From Dryocosmus kuriphilus (Eukaryota > Arthropoda > Insecta > Hymenoptera > Cynipidae), in NCBI GenBank assembly GCA_038277395.1, contig CM076197.1, positions 72,821,348 through 72,885,347 on the forward strand: DNA of 64,000 nucleotides, read 5' to 3'. The translations under genes were made by a program, and so were the position numbers. How positions within the stretch are numbered: position 1 is the first letter of the stretch; each line of letters starts with the position of its first letter. Below are positions 32,581 through 45,499 of the stretch, piece after piece. Under the pieces are notes generated by a model. It ran no database searches and was not told the DNA's origin. It saw only the letters and a list, made by a program, of their open reading frames with translations.

Positions 32581-35500
32581 TTACACAGCGGATTCAGATG
32601 ATTTCTTCAATCTTTCCTTTACGTGCTGCACCCACAGTTTACTGTAAACTTCGGCTTCAATTACTTTTTTCGAAAAAGTCGTAGCAGTGGTATCTTAAAA
32701 AAATTACAGAGTAATTATTTCCTAATTTTTTTTGACGCATTAGTATAAATGATATACGATTTCCTGATGATATATCTTTGAAATATAATGAAAAAACGGA
32801 CATCCATAGTAAATTTACATGATTTTTTTTGTTTAAAAACTTTTTTCCCGACTATATTTTAATCACGATCAGTCATACATATCAATTTTAAACATTTTTA
32901 TAATGAAATAATACTATTTTGGAACGTAAGATCTTACTCTCTAACGACTTAAGTTTAAAAAAATCTTATAAAAAATAACATATCATCACTTCGTAAAACT
33001 TTTTTACAATGAGTAACAAGGGTATTTAAAATTACGATACAAATACATAGATAGATGGAGAGAAAGAGAACAAAAATCAAGCGTACTGTGTACTTACCAC
33101 ATAAAACTTTGGACAGCTGTGTCGATTTAAAAGCCCGCTTTTTGATTCTTTCTTCGGTGCCACCATTAGAATTTCGAATTTTACCCGTCCACGTAAATAG
33201 CTCATTAATAAGCTGATCCGTAATAATATTTTGTAACACATTCCTTATTTGGTCTCCTTCATTTTTGCCGCCCAAGCGTTTGATGTATTTAATCTGAAAA
33301 AAATGATTGCTATTTTTCACATATTACCATATCATCAACTTATTATCCTACATCCATCTAAAACAAAACATAACAAATATAATAATATAATTTTCTCGAT
33401 ATTCTATATATAATCAAATCCATAAAAAAAAGTTCCCTTCACGGCAAATGCTTTTGACACCCTTTTTTTGTCCATAGAAGCGTTGACGTCAATAATAGGG
33501 TAAAAACGATTTTTCATGATTTTTCATGGTTCTTTTGGATTTTTGATTCCGAAATTCGGATTCCTGAGATCAAGATACGTCAAAAACAAAATCTTATGCA
33601 CTGCTACGTCTTTCAACGCCCTGTAAAAGTCGATATTTCAAGCAGAAAATAAACGAGCATATAAATTTCGACGTATTTTTTCACGTAAAATCTGAATTTG
33701 AAGTCAGATTAACGCTATCCTTCTTCGTTTTTTATTCAACTGGAAAAAAGTGTGAAAAATTACGTTCTTTTTTTTTTGATTATTTTTGAATCTTTATGAA
33801 CAAAAAAGAGGTGTCATAAACCCAGGCGTTGATGGGCACAATTTTTTTTTATGGATTTGCGTAAACAAAACTAGGGTATCATATCTTTAATTCGTTTAGT
33901 ATAGTACAGTCAATCTGTCGTAAAAATTGGCTGTTTTTAGAAAAAAATAGGCTAGTTTTGTTAGTTGCATGAATCGATAGCAGGTCATATAAATAGTCGA
34001 AAACCAAAAAGTCGGACCCCCCCCCCCCCCCCCCCCTCCTGTGCATTTTTGGGAAACTCAAAAAGTTTTTTGATTCGATTTTCCGCAAAAAAGGTAGGTA
34101 TAAGAGGAAAATTTTTGAAACAAAAGTTTGTAGAGGACTTAATTATCTGCAAATAATTTCAGGAAGTCGTTACGCTGTGAGCAAAAATGCATGAGATACA
34201 GGGCGCCAAAGTTGCTAAAAGTCGGTTTTTGCCATTGTTCAACCCATAAAGCAAAATTTCACCATCATAAGTGTCACTAAAATGTAGAGCATCAAAAAAT
34301 CTTTAAAAACCATCAGGATGTTTTTTTTGGTGTGACGCATTGTTTTTAAAATACAGCGCTTGAAACTTGTAATGTCGGATTATCTTCCTAAAAAGCACAG
34401 CGAATCTATCTGTTTTTTTTGTGAACAAAAATCCTTAGCTGTTTCATTTTATAAGTCTTTACCAGGATATTTACATTGCCTGAAAACCAAAAAGTCGTAC
34501 CCCCTTCCCGCCAACCCTTTTGCGTTTCGGTATAACTCAAAAAATTTTTGGATTTGTTTTTATTTCGTGAGAACGGTAAGTCGTGGAAAAGAATTGAACA
34601 GACGAAAAATGTAAAAGAAAGACTTATCTACAAATTATCTTTGAATGTCGCTGCAATGGGAGCAAAAATGCGAAAAATAGAGAGTGCCAAAGTTGCTGAA
34701 AATCATTTTTTGCTTTTTTTCTAACGGAAAAAAAATCACAAGTAAGTGTGTGAATTATTTCATTTTTCCTTGACGGTTTGTTCTTGTTCTGAATTTTTAA
34801 AATTCTTTTTGTCAGTAAAGATTTTTCCCCCGTTGAAAAAGAGCAAAAAATTATTTTTGTCAACTTTGGCGCCCTCTATTTCGCGCATTTTTGCTCTTAG
34901 CGCAGCAACATTATTAGACAATTTGTTGATCATTCTGTTTTTCACATTTTTCGTCTGTTTAATTCTTTTCCACGATTTACCGTTATCGCAAAAAAAAAAT
35001 CAAAATTTGTTTCAGTTATACCAAAACGCAAAAGCGTGTGGGGTGGGGGTAAGACTTTTTGGTTTTTAAGCTATGTAAATATCCTGTTAAATACTTATAA
35101 AATGAAACAGATAAGGATTTTTTTTTACAAAAAAACAGATAGATTCGATGTGCTTCATAAGAATATAATTCGACATTACAAGTTTAAAGCGCTGTATTTT
35201 GAAAAAGTGTGTCACACCAAAAATAACATTCAAATAGTTATTGAGGTTTTTTGATGCTCTACATTTTAGTAACACTCGGCACGGTGAAATTTTGCTTTTA
35301 AGGGTTGAAAAATGGCAAAACCCGAATTTTAGCAACTTTGGCGCCCTCTATCTCATGCATTTTTGCTCACAACGCAACGACTTCCCAAAATTATTTGTAG
35401 GTAATTAAGTCCTCTACAACTTTTGTTGGAAAATTTTTTTTCTAAGACCTACCGTTTTTGCGGAAAATCGAATCCAAAAACATGCAACTAACAAAACTAG

Positions 35501-38500
35501 CATATTTTTTCCGAAAAAAATGACAGATTGATTCTACTATAATAAGAGATTATGCAAATATACAGTAAAGTCGATTAGAGTCTCTAATGACAATTATGAC
35601 AGTAAGAAAACAATTTAAAGATATTTAAGATATTATAAGATAAGAAAACTATTTAAAGATATACAAGCTTATTTTTCACTTTAATATAATTGGGTACTTA
35701 CATATTCCGTTTTAGCGATGGCATCAGTTTCAAGAAGCAGTTTTTCAAATTCTTCAAATGCTGCTCTTGTTTGTAATGGGAAATGTGGTAGGACTGAGCA
35801 GCTACTTGCTCTTAATTTTTCATTATTACTTAACGCAGATTGTTTCAATTCCTCTAGCTTTCTCAGTATTTGTTGATGGAAAACTTTGTATTGGCCTATA
35901 GTTAATGGTGCTAAAATAACAAAATTATATATTTACAAATGGATTTAACGAAACACAAAATTATTAGTAACAGTAACTGTTAGAGTATTACGAGAATCAT
36001 TGTACTTGTATGAGCTTTTCATGTCCTTTTCATACACCAAGCGTGGTCCACCAGTTAAATTACCTGGAAATACTTTTCGACGAAAATATTATTATTACTC
36101 ATAAAACTTTATTCGCTCAGAGAATAGCAAAAAACCTAGCAAAAAGAAAAGTTAATAATTTAGCAATAATTTGACCAATCATTAAAACAAACTGCAGTAA
36201 TTTTATCATTTCTTCCAATATTTATGCACCGATAACATGTACATCACCGTTTCAGTAAATCTTACATTCACGATTTTCGACCTCATTGGCATGGTTTCTA
36301 TTATTTTTTTGAATTTCTTGGAATGGCTGGCGACGTAACAGAGAACCATCTAAATCCAAAGAAGCTTTCACGTTACTTTTAATTCTTGGTGGGTTGGTTT
36401 TAGCATAATATATATTATTCTCTTTAAGCTTCGGCAATTGCTGGTGACGTAACAGATTCTTCGAATGTAGAACATCCAAAGAAGCTTCGACGTTGCTCAT
36501 CATTATTGGTTTTACCATATCAGCAACAGTATTGGCATCCGCATCATCTGTGCATATTTTGCATATACATTTCTTATAGTAGACTTCGAAAAGATATCAC
36601 TTTCGTTTGATAATAAGTAAAACATCTTTTTACAAAACTTTTCACAAAACTTTTAAAAATCAAATTGAAATAAATTAAATGCAAAAGGTGTTTCATGAAT
36701 GTAAACATTTAAGCCATAAAGTATTTTTTATACATCATGCAAGAAGTGGTTAGCTCGGCATGTAATGAAATCAAATATATTAAAATTGATAACGAATTTC
36801 AACTATGAATAATAATCGAATAATTAATATTATAATTAATAATAATAATAATAATAAGTTGGTATCATTCATATCTGTTTGAATTTTTCCATCTTCATCT
36901 TCCTCTTCCATGTATGCATTTTCCAAAGGTGGGCTTTCTACTCTAGCCTTTTTTGGAGCCGAATCTTGTACTAGAACATCAATTTAGGGTATATAATTTG
37001 TCAATCACGTAAAATGTAAAATTAGCTGTATGTATTAACCCTGAAAGTAGACTTAGAAGCGCAGAGATTCCAAATTTAAAAAGAGGGATAAGCTAAATAG
37101 AAAAGGTTTATTTCTGTTCAGTGGATATCTATAGTTTTCCATGCTGCTTTATTCATATGTAATATAGCCATCATAAAATATTACGTACCTAGATTATCAT
37201 TAATATTTCCATTTTTCTGTTTATTAGACTGCAGAATACTCCTTTTTTTAATTCTTATTTCTTCCATAGCTGCATTGACAATTTCATCGCTATCTTCATC
37301 AGTATCATTGTAAGTGGACCTTCTTTCTACAGCTCCGGCAAGTTCGAAATCTAAAAATTTAAATATGCTAATAAACTAACCATTTTGTTCTGCTTCTATT
37401 GATATAAATATCATGATATTGATCAACAGAGCGATAATCACGTTCAAAAATACGGGATGACACTACAGTTATATAATATTAGCTCGAATCAGCTATAGTC
37501 ACGCAGTTATAGAGGTAGGTAAAGTTGGCAGAACCATACTTGAGAATCATAATCACTCATGGAGCAAAATTAAGAGCTCATTCAGTGCTAATTTAATACC
37601 AAATTGCCGAATTTAATGCTCCTTATTTTTATTTTAAAAACGCTGGTTCTGTCAGCTTTACGTAAACCTAGCAGAACCACTACTAGAACCACTGCATTTT
37701 CTACATTGTCTCTGGTACCAAAATTTCGAGCTCATTCAGTGCTTTAAATTTAGCCTGGTTCTGTTAGCTTTACGTGAACCTGACAGAACCAGCAGTTATT
37801 TTAAAAAATAACGGAAAAAATTAAAATGTTTTAGATTAAAGTTAGAGCCCTAAATGAGCTCGAAATTATTGTACCAGAGACAATTTAGAAAATGCAGCGG
37901 TTCTGGTAGTGGTTCTGCTAGATTTACGTAAAGCTGACAGAACCAGCGTTTTTTTAATAAAAATAAGGAGCACTAAATTCGGCAATGTGGCATTAAATTA
38001 GCACTACATGAGTTCGAAATTATTGTACCAGAGACAATGTAGAAAATGCAGTGGTTTAGTAGTGGTTCTGCTAGGTTTACGTGAAGCTGACAGAACCAGC
38101 GTTTTTTAAATAAAAATAAGGAGAATTAAATTCGGCAATGTGGCATTAAATTTGCACTAAATGAGCTCTTGATTCTGCTCCATGAGTGATTATGATTCTC
38201 AAATATGGTTCTGCCAACTTTACCTACCTCAGTTATGGTTCGCATACATTATATAGAAATTTGATTTTTCTCTTGAAATTAACGCAGCTGCAAGGTGAAA
38301 GTGGTATCCTAAATGTATGTTTAAAACGCAAAAAAATTCAAAACATCAATACCGTAAGGTCCTAAAAGCCTCTTTATGGTATACTTAAACCACTTATTAT
38401 TAGGATACATTTTTTTCAATGCGTTTGGAGACCTAGCATAAGGCGTCGCTGGGTAATAAATATAATTATCGTCTCTGTTAATCCATTGTGCAGGCACTGT

Positions 38501-38578
38501 TGAAACATAATTTCCCTCCTCGTTTTCCGCATTCGGTTCTCTATAATAGACGACATAAAATTGTATGTCATCAGCCAT
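32581..38578 (-). CDS. DUF4806-domain protein carried by the EnSpm-like element
   Basis: Eight exons, minus strand: 38353-38578, 37189-37350, 36875-36970, 36266-36547, 35992-36063, 35702-35910, 33098-33293, 32581-32693 (TAA). Phases agree at every junction; about 451 codons. N-terminus MADDIQFYVVYYREPNAENE with WINRDDNYIYYPA and NKWFKYTIKRLLGPY resembles insect DUF4806 proteins. The middle is acidic and low in structure. The conserved DUF4806 block is IKYIKRLGGKNEGDQIRNVL, ELFTWTG, KRAFKSTQLSKVL. The molecular role is unknown; these genes are often linked to transposons, so a TnpA-like accessory role is a guess. Seven junctions are GT-AG except that the donor after exon 3 reads AT where GT is expected (36874-36873), and a TTA microsatellite follows. 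That could break splicing. Two introns hold foldback insertions. Confidence 0.78.
33450..33815. repeat. Decayed foldback in the last DUF4806 intron but one
   Basis: TTGACACCCTTTTTTTGT near 33452 is the inverse of ACAAAAAAGAGGTGTCA near 33800. Arms are short and diverged. Weak evidence. Confidence 0.35.
33893..35551. mobile_element. Foldback element with ~800-base arms inside a DUF4806 intron
   Basis: Left arm about 33893-34740 and right arm about 34800-35551 are inverted copies: AATCTGTC, CTAGTTTTGTTAGTTGCATG, TCGATTTTCCGCAAAAA, GTAGAGGACTTAATTA, GGGCGCCAAAGTTGCT, TGTAGAGCATCAAAAAA, CAGCGC, CTTTTTGGTTTT and GAGCAAAAATGC all recur inverted. Within each arm the GAGCAAAAATGC...CCAAAGTTGCT module occurs twice, so each arm is itself a duplicated unit. 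A run of 20 C at 34017-34036 sits in the left arm. No long frame. Confidence 0.75.
37512..38230. mobile_element. Foldback MITE with GAGGTAGGTAAAGTTGGCAG ends in DUF4806 intron 1
   Basis: Both ends read GAGGTAGGTAAAGTTGGCAG inward, followed by AACCATA and GAATCATAATCACTCATGGA. The interior has repeated inverted blocks (GGTTCTG, GCTGACAGAACCAGCG, ATTGTACCAGAGACAAT). AGTTAT lies just outside each end (37505-37510 and 38231-38236), a possible 6-8 base target duplication with slight blurring, as in hAT-like MITEs. Confidence 0.72.
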
Positions 38579-38973
38579 CTGGAAAAGCAAAAATTTAGCA
38601 AATATTTGTATTATGTATGTACATATATGTATATGTATAAACCACTGTCTCATTCTATCATTGATTATAAAGAGGATAATTTCTAAGCTTTTGCAGTAAC
38701 TTTAAAAACTGTATAGTTAATTTTAATTTTGACTCATTTTATTTCCATTCATTGTACTATATGAATCAAAGAAGTGTTTAAAAGAAAATATGTAATATTA
38801 TTTACCTTGCTTTGTTCAAGTTAATGGTAACATAGGAAGATTGATTAGCTATGAATCATAGGGACAATGTAGTTGCCATTATTGTGAACAAATAAGCAAG
38901 CTTTTTTTAACTATATCATCAGCTGGAAAAACTTGAGCATTTGACAATTCTTTCACTTGGCAAATTCCATATT

Positions 38974-41179
38974 TTATTGAGTCTTCGGGAAAATTGGCAC
39001 AGAAATCTTTTTCATAAATTTTTTTCCAATAACAACGATTGTACCCTTCCGCTTTCCGATGTAATCAATGCAAATAATACTTTTGTCTTTTAAAATACAG
39101 CAATTGTCGGGAGAGCAGTTAGTTAATTGAAATTCTTCAAACTTTAAGCGACTGTGGAAGTTATCGCAACCAAATGGCAATTCTATTAACTTTTTAGATA
39201 ACAACAACGGATAACATTCGGAAGTTCTTTTGCGCTTAACGGACGGATGACGCTGTTCTACTAAACGTCGATGGATTTGTTGCAGTGGCTTCTCATTCTT
39301 TCGAATTAATTTCTTTAAAAACTTCATATTATTTTCGAAGTCAAATGCACTAAAACTATCTAAATGACCATGAATTTTAGCGTCTGCCGCTAAATGACCA
39401 AGGCTGTGTAGATTCAATGTGGCGTATTGTTTGTGATATAGCGTCATAAATTTTTTTACAAATTTGACAAGAAGTTCTGCTGCATAACTATTATTTTTTA
39501 AATAGCCTTTTGGGTCGCATAAAATTCTAATACCAATGCTGAAGTGATTAAAATGTAAAATTAATTCGTCTGAAATGTGGCCATTCATAATAATAGGTCC
39601 AGCGTACAATAAAAAAAAACCGAGCTGTTGTTGCTTTCCAATGATGCAATTCTAATAACGATTGCGGTTTCCTATTGAATTCTTTAGGGACATATTTTCC
39701 TAAATTGACAAAATCATCAGAGAATGACTGCAATTGGCTAGCAGACAATTTTGGTTTTAATTTTAGCCAGATCTTTAATAATAATATCATTATACCAAGA
39801 CAAACAAGATGCATATAGTCTAAAGGAAATTGGAAAACCATATCTATTTTGAGTCTTTCAAAAGGAGATATCAATTCAGCATGGTGATCTTCGTCTTCTC
39901 TCTTACGAAAATTATCATTAGTTCTTAAACGCGCATAATCTAAAAAAACCATACGCCCCATCCAATCGCCTTCTACCATACATCTTCTACATCCAAAACG
40001 TCCATTGTAATATTTGGTACAAGTCACGTAACACGCCGCTGGTGCATCACATATTACACATTTGATTGACACAAAGTAGCGATCATTTGCGAAAATAAAA
40101 CCTTCCTTGTTTAAGTTTTCATATTCTTTTATGAACATATCCAAGTAATTTTGTACAGAAGATGGTTTTTTATTGCCATGGTAAACGCCAATTATAAATG
40201 GCGGAATACCTATATAACCAAACAGTCGGCCTTGAATAGGCCACAGAGTTCTGTTTGTTGATCTAGTAAGAGGCAAACCATCGATATTTATATCTATTAA
40301 AAGATTGTTTTCTTTTATATTTTCTCGAGCTAATATATCCTTCAATGACTGTTCAAGTCCGTAGTGCAAATATTCCCCTGGATCACAAACAACTATATTT
40401 GTTTTGTAAGGGGTGTTTACAATAGTCCGCCAATCTTTAGGGAGATCGGGATGCCCTTCTTCCCGGAGAATACCTAAAAGTTCTTTCATATTCTGTCGAC
40501 TTACAAAAGCATTTGAATGCCAATCAAGTAATTTAGTACTCAAAGTAGGTCTTTGGTTAGGAGCACCGTTATCATTATATTCGTTATCGCCACTTGTATT
40601 TTCTAATTCATCGTTTGAAAAATTAGCATTAGAACTGTCTTCGTCTGATATATCGAGAAACTCGCAATCATCATTATCTTCGGTTATTTCTAAATTATGA
40701 AGGAAATTCTGATATTCATTTTCCGGTTCATAAGATTCTACTTTATATTCTTCCGACGTCAATAGAAAATTACTATTACTACTGCCATCAAGTTTATCTT
40801 TTTTCAACTGTTCACTAATATTTGACTGTAAAATAACATCGTCAGATAATGATACCTTTTGTTTATTTCTTCCAAATACTACATTTTGTTTCAAATCATA
40901 ATTTATTATATCATTTGAATTTTGGGAAAATGAGAACGTGGAATCAACGATATTTGGCAATACTTTTAAATTACTTAGCTCTGCATCTACTTCTGGCATG
41001 TCATTTTTTACGTTCGCGTCAACAGAAAATTCAATTGACGATGAATTATTACTTTTAGATCGCAAAACAGACTGTTGTAATTTACGTTCAAGTTCTTCCA
41101 TGTCTTTGACAACATGTGTATTAAGGCGCCTTCGTTTTTGTCGGTCAGATAGCTGTTCAAATAATTTTCGCTTAGGCAT
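38974..41179 (-). pseudogene. EnSpm/CACTA-like transposase with one frameshift in a T run
   Basis: A 543-codon frame (41179 down to 39548) continues in the next frame (from about 39612 to the stop at 38974); joined, about 735 aa. The start MPKRKLFEQLSDRQKRRRL is basic and typical. Acidic linker to ~190, then LDWHSNAFVSRQNMKELLGI, LLIDINIDGLPLTRSTNRTL, WPIQGRLFGYIG, IIGVYHGNKKPS, a C..C pair in FGCRRCMVEGDW, and the hallmark FPLDYMHLVCLGI. The frame breaks in HHWKATTARFF at a run of nine T on the coding strand (39611-39619); eight would restore the family reading into YAGPIIMN. The rest (NHFSIGIRILCDPKGY, LHSLGHLAADAKIHGHLDSF) is intact. It catalyses cut-and-paste transposition in the family. 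A sequencing error in the homopolymer would make it intact. Confidence 0.82.
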
Positions 41180-44100
41180 ACTGAAATAAAAATATACGGT
41201 ACAAATATTCTGACGAAAAAATTAAACTGTTTTAAACTTTAACTGTAACTATAACCAAAATAACCCAATAATTTACAGTTGCTACAAAATTGTTTATTTT
41301 CATATTATTCATTCAAAGTAATTTGAATTACAATCAGTCCTTATACTTTCGTAAATAAGAGTCAATTTTGTGTAATTACAATGAACCGCGAAATAATGAT
41401 TATATTTATATCAAGATTTTCAAAAATAAAGTTTCTTGTTATGAAATGATTTTAATCTAATTGAAATATTGAACGAGGTCAGAATGAGCGAGACTTCATT
41501 CAAACGTTCAAAATTATGTAGGCGTACAAACAATGTATAAAAGAATTTATCAATGTGATCATAATTCTACTATAATTTCTACTACGAATGAATTTGGTTT
41601 GTTTTCTAATCTTCATTGATAAAAAGTTTAATAGAAAATAAATTATCGTTATTGAAAATGGAAGCCATCTGTTATGTTAGATATAAAAGATGTACCATAG
41701 TTTTGTAATCTCAAAAATTTTTTAAAAATCCATATTTTTATCCACACTTTTTACCATACTTTATACTTTTCAAAAACACCTTCTCTTCATATTTTAAGTA
41801 TACTTTATTTGTCAATAATTACTTAAAATTATTTATAATAAGACCGTAACAAATTATATTACTTTACAATTTTTAAGTCTTAGGTCATTTTGCTTTGTAT
41901 CAGAGTTATTTGTTTTGATTATAAAATTTTTTATATTACAATCATCATAGAACCATATTTGTTAGAGTCAGGAATTATATAACATTATTTGTAAGAAATG
42001 TTTAAATGTATGTAAGTAATAGTGATAAATAACCGCGCTAATAAAATATACACGCCTATTTTCAGATGCATTTAGTTACATTATTAGTAAGTGACGAAGA
42101 ATTTAAATTGAAATATTTCGAAAAAGATTCGACAATTTATAGATTACACAAAAAATTAAGTAGCTCCTTCGTTCCATCTTATTTTCAGGCCCCCTCCCCT
42201 CTCTTTTCTAACGTCAGACCTTTTTGTTTTATTAAATTGTAGGAATTAAAATAGCGGTGAACAAAAAATCAGTAACATAGTGGAATGTTTTAGCAATAAT
42301 AATCCAGACAAATTCAAATTCGAAGGGGCCGTATTTCCCCCCTACTCCCCATCCCTTGGTAATAAGAAATATTACATATAAAAATGCGACTTATTTAAAT
42401 TGAAAAGGGACTAAGATTCATGGCTAAGACAATGCACGATGTGGATGTGTAGCTCATAGATTTTGTATATTATTGTAATTCAATATAAAATTGAGCAATT
42501 ATCGTGCACGTTGAAATTCACGATAATCTTAATCGAGATTTCTAAATTATATGTCAACGATATTTTTGTCCAGAATGATTTTAGAATTGGTTTTTATCAA
42601 TATTTTTTATAGTTAAAATGCTGAATAGCGATCGAGCAATGAATATTTATATTTTTTCAATTTGAACAGTCTAAAGTCATCTTTGTTTAATTTACAAATG
42701 TTGCTTGAAAATAATAATTTTATTTTACTATGCTGATCAACTCAAAGCTTATTTAGTCTTCCTTCAAATTGTTAACGCTATGAACCATACCAACGTTAGG
42801 CCCGACAGCAAATTAAGCATTCCATCCTATGTTCGTAAAAGCATGTTTCAATTCCGGTACAAATTCTCGAAATACCGTAAAAAACTATAAGTACTTGATG
42901 AAGCCAAAAAAGAATTCTGCATTGAATACGTCGCGTCGACTTGCCAGCAAAGTAGCCAGATAGTGTGAATATTCGGGGCACACGTGCATTATCATGGAGA
43001 CCGTGATCTATACAAACGAATTCTGGTACACACGGCCCTGACTTGTTTTTACTTGATGAGAGTCAACTCACCAATCGACGCGTATCTAGAATGTTCGTTT
43101 TGCAATTTATTTTAAAATTGGCAAAAACGTATGTTTGCTTCGTGTTTTATATGTTTCTTAGGGAGTTCGCTTTGATATTTTTTTACGTAAATCTATACAT
43201 TCACTATTTAAAAAAGCATCTCTACAAATGACTGGTTAAAACAAAGAAGAAATCGAAAGATTTTAAAGTTTTTACCGACATCTATTTACTAAGAATCTCT
43301 AAAAGGCTTAGAAACTTGACATTATGATTGAAAAAATATAATTACCTTGATGAAAAAATATATCCACTGCACTTCTTCTTGCAGCAATTACGCTTTCCAA
43401 TACGACTGTCCTGGGTTAAGTCAAAACTCAAATGCGTGGTTTTTTTGCAGCTGATACCTAGATCTTGAAAGGATTTTTTTCGCACTATCAATCAACACAA
43501 TCCTCAATAAAAATAAATCACTGCGTAGTGCGAGAACAAAAAAAGTCGTGAAATCGGTTGATGGCTGCATAAGTCACTGTGTATCGAAACCGAATGGCTG
43601 CGAATGACCGATTGGCCGATTGTAGTTCGCAACTAATATTTGCCTTATTAGAGAGGGACAGGCAGTAGGGAAGAGAGTGGGGAGATGCCGCGAAATTACG
43701 ACAATGCAAACTATCTTTTAAACGTTTATAATATAATTAAAAATCAATTTATTCGGTATAAATATAATAAAAACAATGTTTGTGAACACATAAATATAAA
43801 ATATGTTATTTTGTAGTCAGAAACATATGGAATATATTATATTATAATGTAGTAGGAAATGAGTAAAAAATGTATAATATTTGAATTCAAGATGAATTTA
43901 AAATGAGTTCAGAATATCGGAATAGTTATAGGTATTTTTAAATTCGGATATTATTCAAATTGAATTCGTTGAGTATGTTTTATAAAATCGTAAAAAGCCG
44001 CGAGAATTCTCACCTTTTTTGCATAATGAACTCAAAATGAATCCGTAGCTAATAACTTGGTAAATATATAATGATTGATTTTAAATTGAAATCTGAATAT

Positions 44101-44439
44101 ACTTTGCGTAATTAAAGAAGTTGAAATGAATACTTTTTTATCTGATTTTCCATGAAAAGATGTTTCAACAACAATCTGATGCGAACTCAGTTTTTATTTC
44201 TTTGAACGTTTTGTGAATTTCTTTGAGGCGGTCATATACTGTCTAATTTTTTAATTCTTTCTAAACCTATTACGCATTACTGAGAAATACGTTCATGGAT
44301 TCAGAATGAGGTTGTAATGGGCATGTTTAACTATTTTTAAGTTACTTTAAAATGACGCACGAATTTATTTGCGATATTCATATTGTATACTATTTTCTGA
44401 ATTAATCGTGAGAAATTCTCGAATAGCTTGCCGTCTGGG
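41180..44439. other. Noncoding 5' region of the EnSpm-like element
   Basis: About 3.2 kb upstream of the transposase without a convincing frame. A CACTGCGTAGTG palindrome lies at about 43519-43530, and the terminal 600 bases carry the subterminal AT-rich repeats. The transposase promoter is presumably near 41.2-41.5 kb. Confidence 0.45.
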
Positions 44440-44442
44440 GAT

Positions 44443-45499
44443 TTTATATGCCACTATAAGGAAATTGGAATTTCCCCCAACCTGAAGTTCTAACAAATTC
44501 TCTTTTGTACTAGGAATTTGTATATCTTCTAAAAGTAACATAGGGAAATCTAAAAAAAAAACCTTTTGAAAGAAAAAATTAATTTTCAAAGCCATAATAT
44601 ACCACGCCAGTTGTTGGCTAGCATAGTAAGCCAGTACAGATGATAGTTATTATCAGGGGTTTAGCCATTTCTGGGGTGCTACTAGAATTTGTACTTGAAT
44701 ATTTAAAAAATTTGTTTTTCTCTGAAAAATGTCTAGTTTAGTCCTTATAAACTATTATTTTTCAAATTACTGAAAAGTTTAAGATTTTGAATCTTCTCAC
44801 AGATTTGTGCCAGGATTTTAATTTTATTCTTCATAATTGACGCGGGTGCCATTTTGTGTACTTTGATCAAGATTTCGTTTAATCAAACCCATTTTCTTCC
44901 CACTTTTCCACCCTATCTGTAGCTGTATTTTCTCGAGAGTGAAAGGGATGGGTGTCCACCGATTCCAACTTCTCCAGATAGTTAAGCTTTCTCTTCGGAG
45001 AAACTAGCCTTAGGGTGACTGGGGGCCATGGATGATCAGGACCAAGGAAACTCATGGAGATCCTGTAGCGTTTATATAGGATATACGAATAGAGTATGAG
45101 TATGAGATTGGTACGGGGGGGGGGGGGGGGGTGGAATCCTCAAACTTATATTACTTGTGTTCTGGAAGGTACGCATTTCTTGTTACCAATATATTTCTAG
45201 GTTTTGATCAATATTTTATTCAAAAAATTATTAGGGACCTCCAAATTTAACCTTGTGGTAAATAAAAATTATTTTTTATTTCAAACGATCACCAGTCTCC
45301 TATGGATGTTTTTCCATCTACTAGAATGTATATGGTAAGTTATAAAGCTATTCCTAATTTTATTACAAACTTTCAATCTTAAGGGCAAATGGTATTCTAC
45401 TGACAGCATGAATTAACGATTGCGCAACATTTATTCTTTTCCGTTGTTTTTAAACTAAAGCAAATATCGCATTAAAATTTTGGAAAATGGAAAAATATA
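44443..45499. other. Intergenic; 17-G run and start of a TTAA-flanked repeat
   Basis: G run at 45115-45131. At 45379 the sequence TTAAGGGCAAATGGTA begins a relative of the MITE at 50482-50901. Its second end is not recognisable; the mariner at 45500 inserted about 120 bases inside it. Confidence 0.45.

Larger units (their letters stand above)
31844..44439 (-). mobile_element. EnSpm/CACTA-like DNA transposon, 12.6 kb, with transposase and DUF4806 genes
   Basis: Ends: CCCAGACGGCAAAACAAATT at 31844 and, in reverse complement from 44439, CCCAGACGGCAAGCTATTC, giving a 12-base perfect TIR. The element is flanked by GAT on both sides (31841-31843 and 44440-44442), a 3-base duplication as expected for EnSpm/CACTA. 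Both subterminal regions (about 31870-32090 and 43860-44340) are rich in GAATTCA/TGAATT/AATGAATT words, a typical feature of the group. Both genes are on the minus strand: transposase 38974-41179 and a DUF4806 protein 32581-38578. Later insertions sit in introns (33893-35551 and 37512-38230). Agreement of TIR, target duplication, subterminal repeats and transposase makes this the best-defined element here. Confidence 0.88.

Noticed and set aside
33879..34156. Gly- or Pro-rich small proteins
   Set aside because: They arise from the 20-base C run in a foldback arm.
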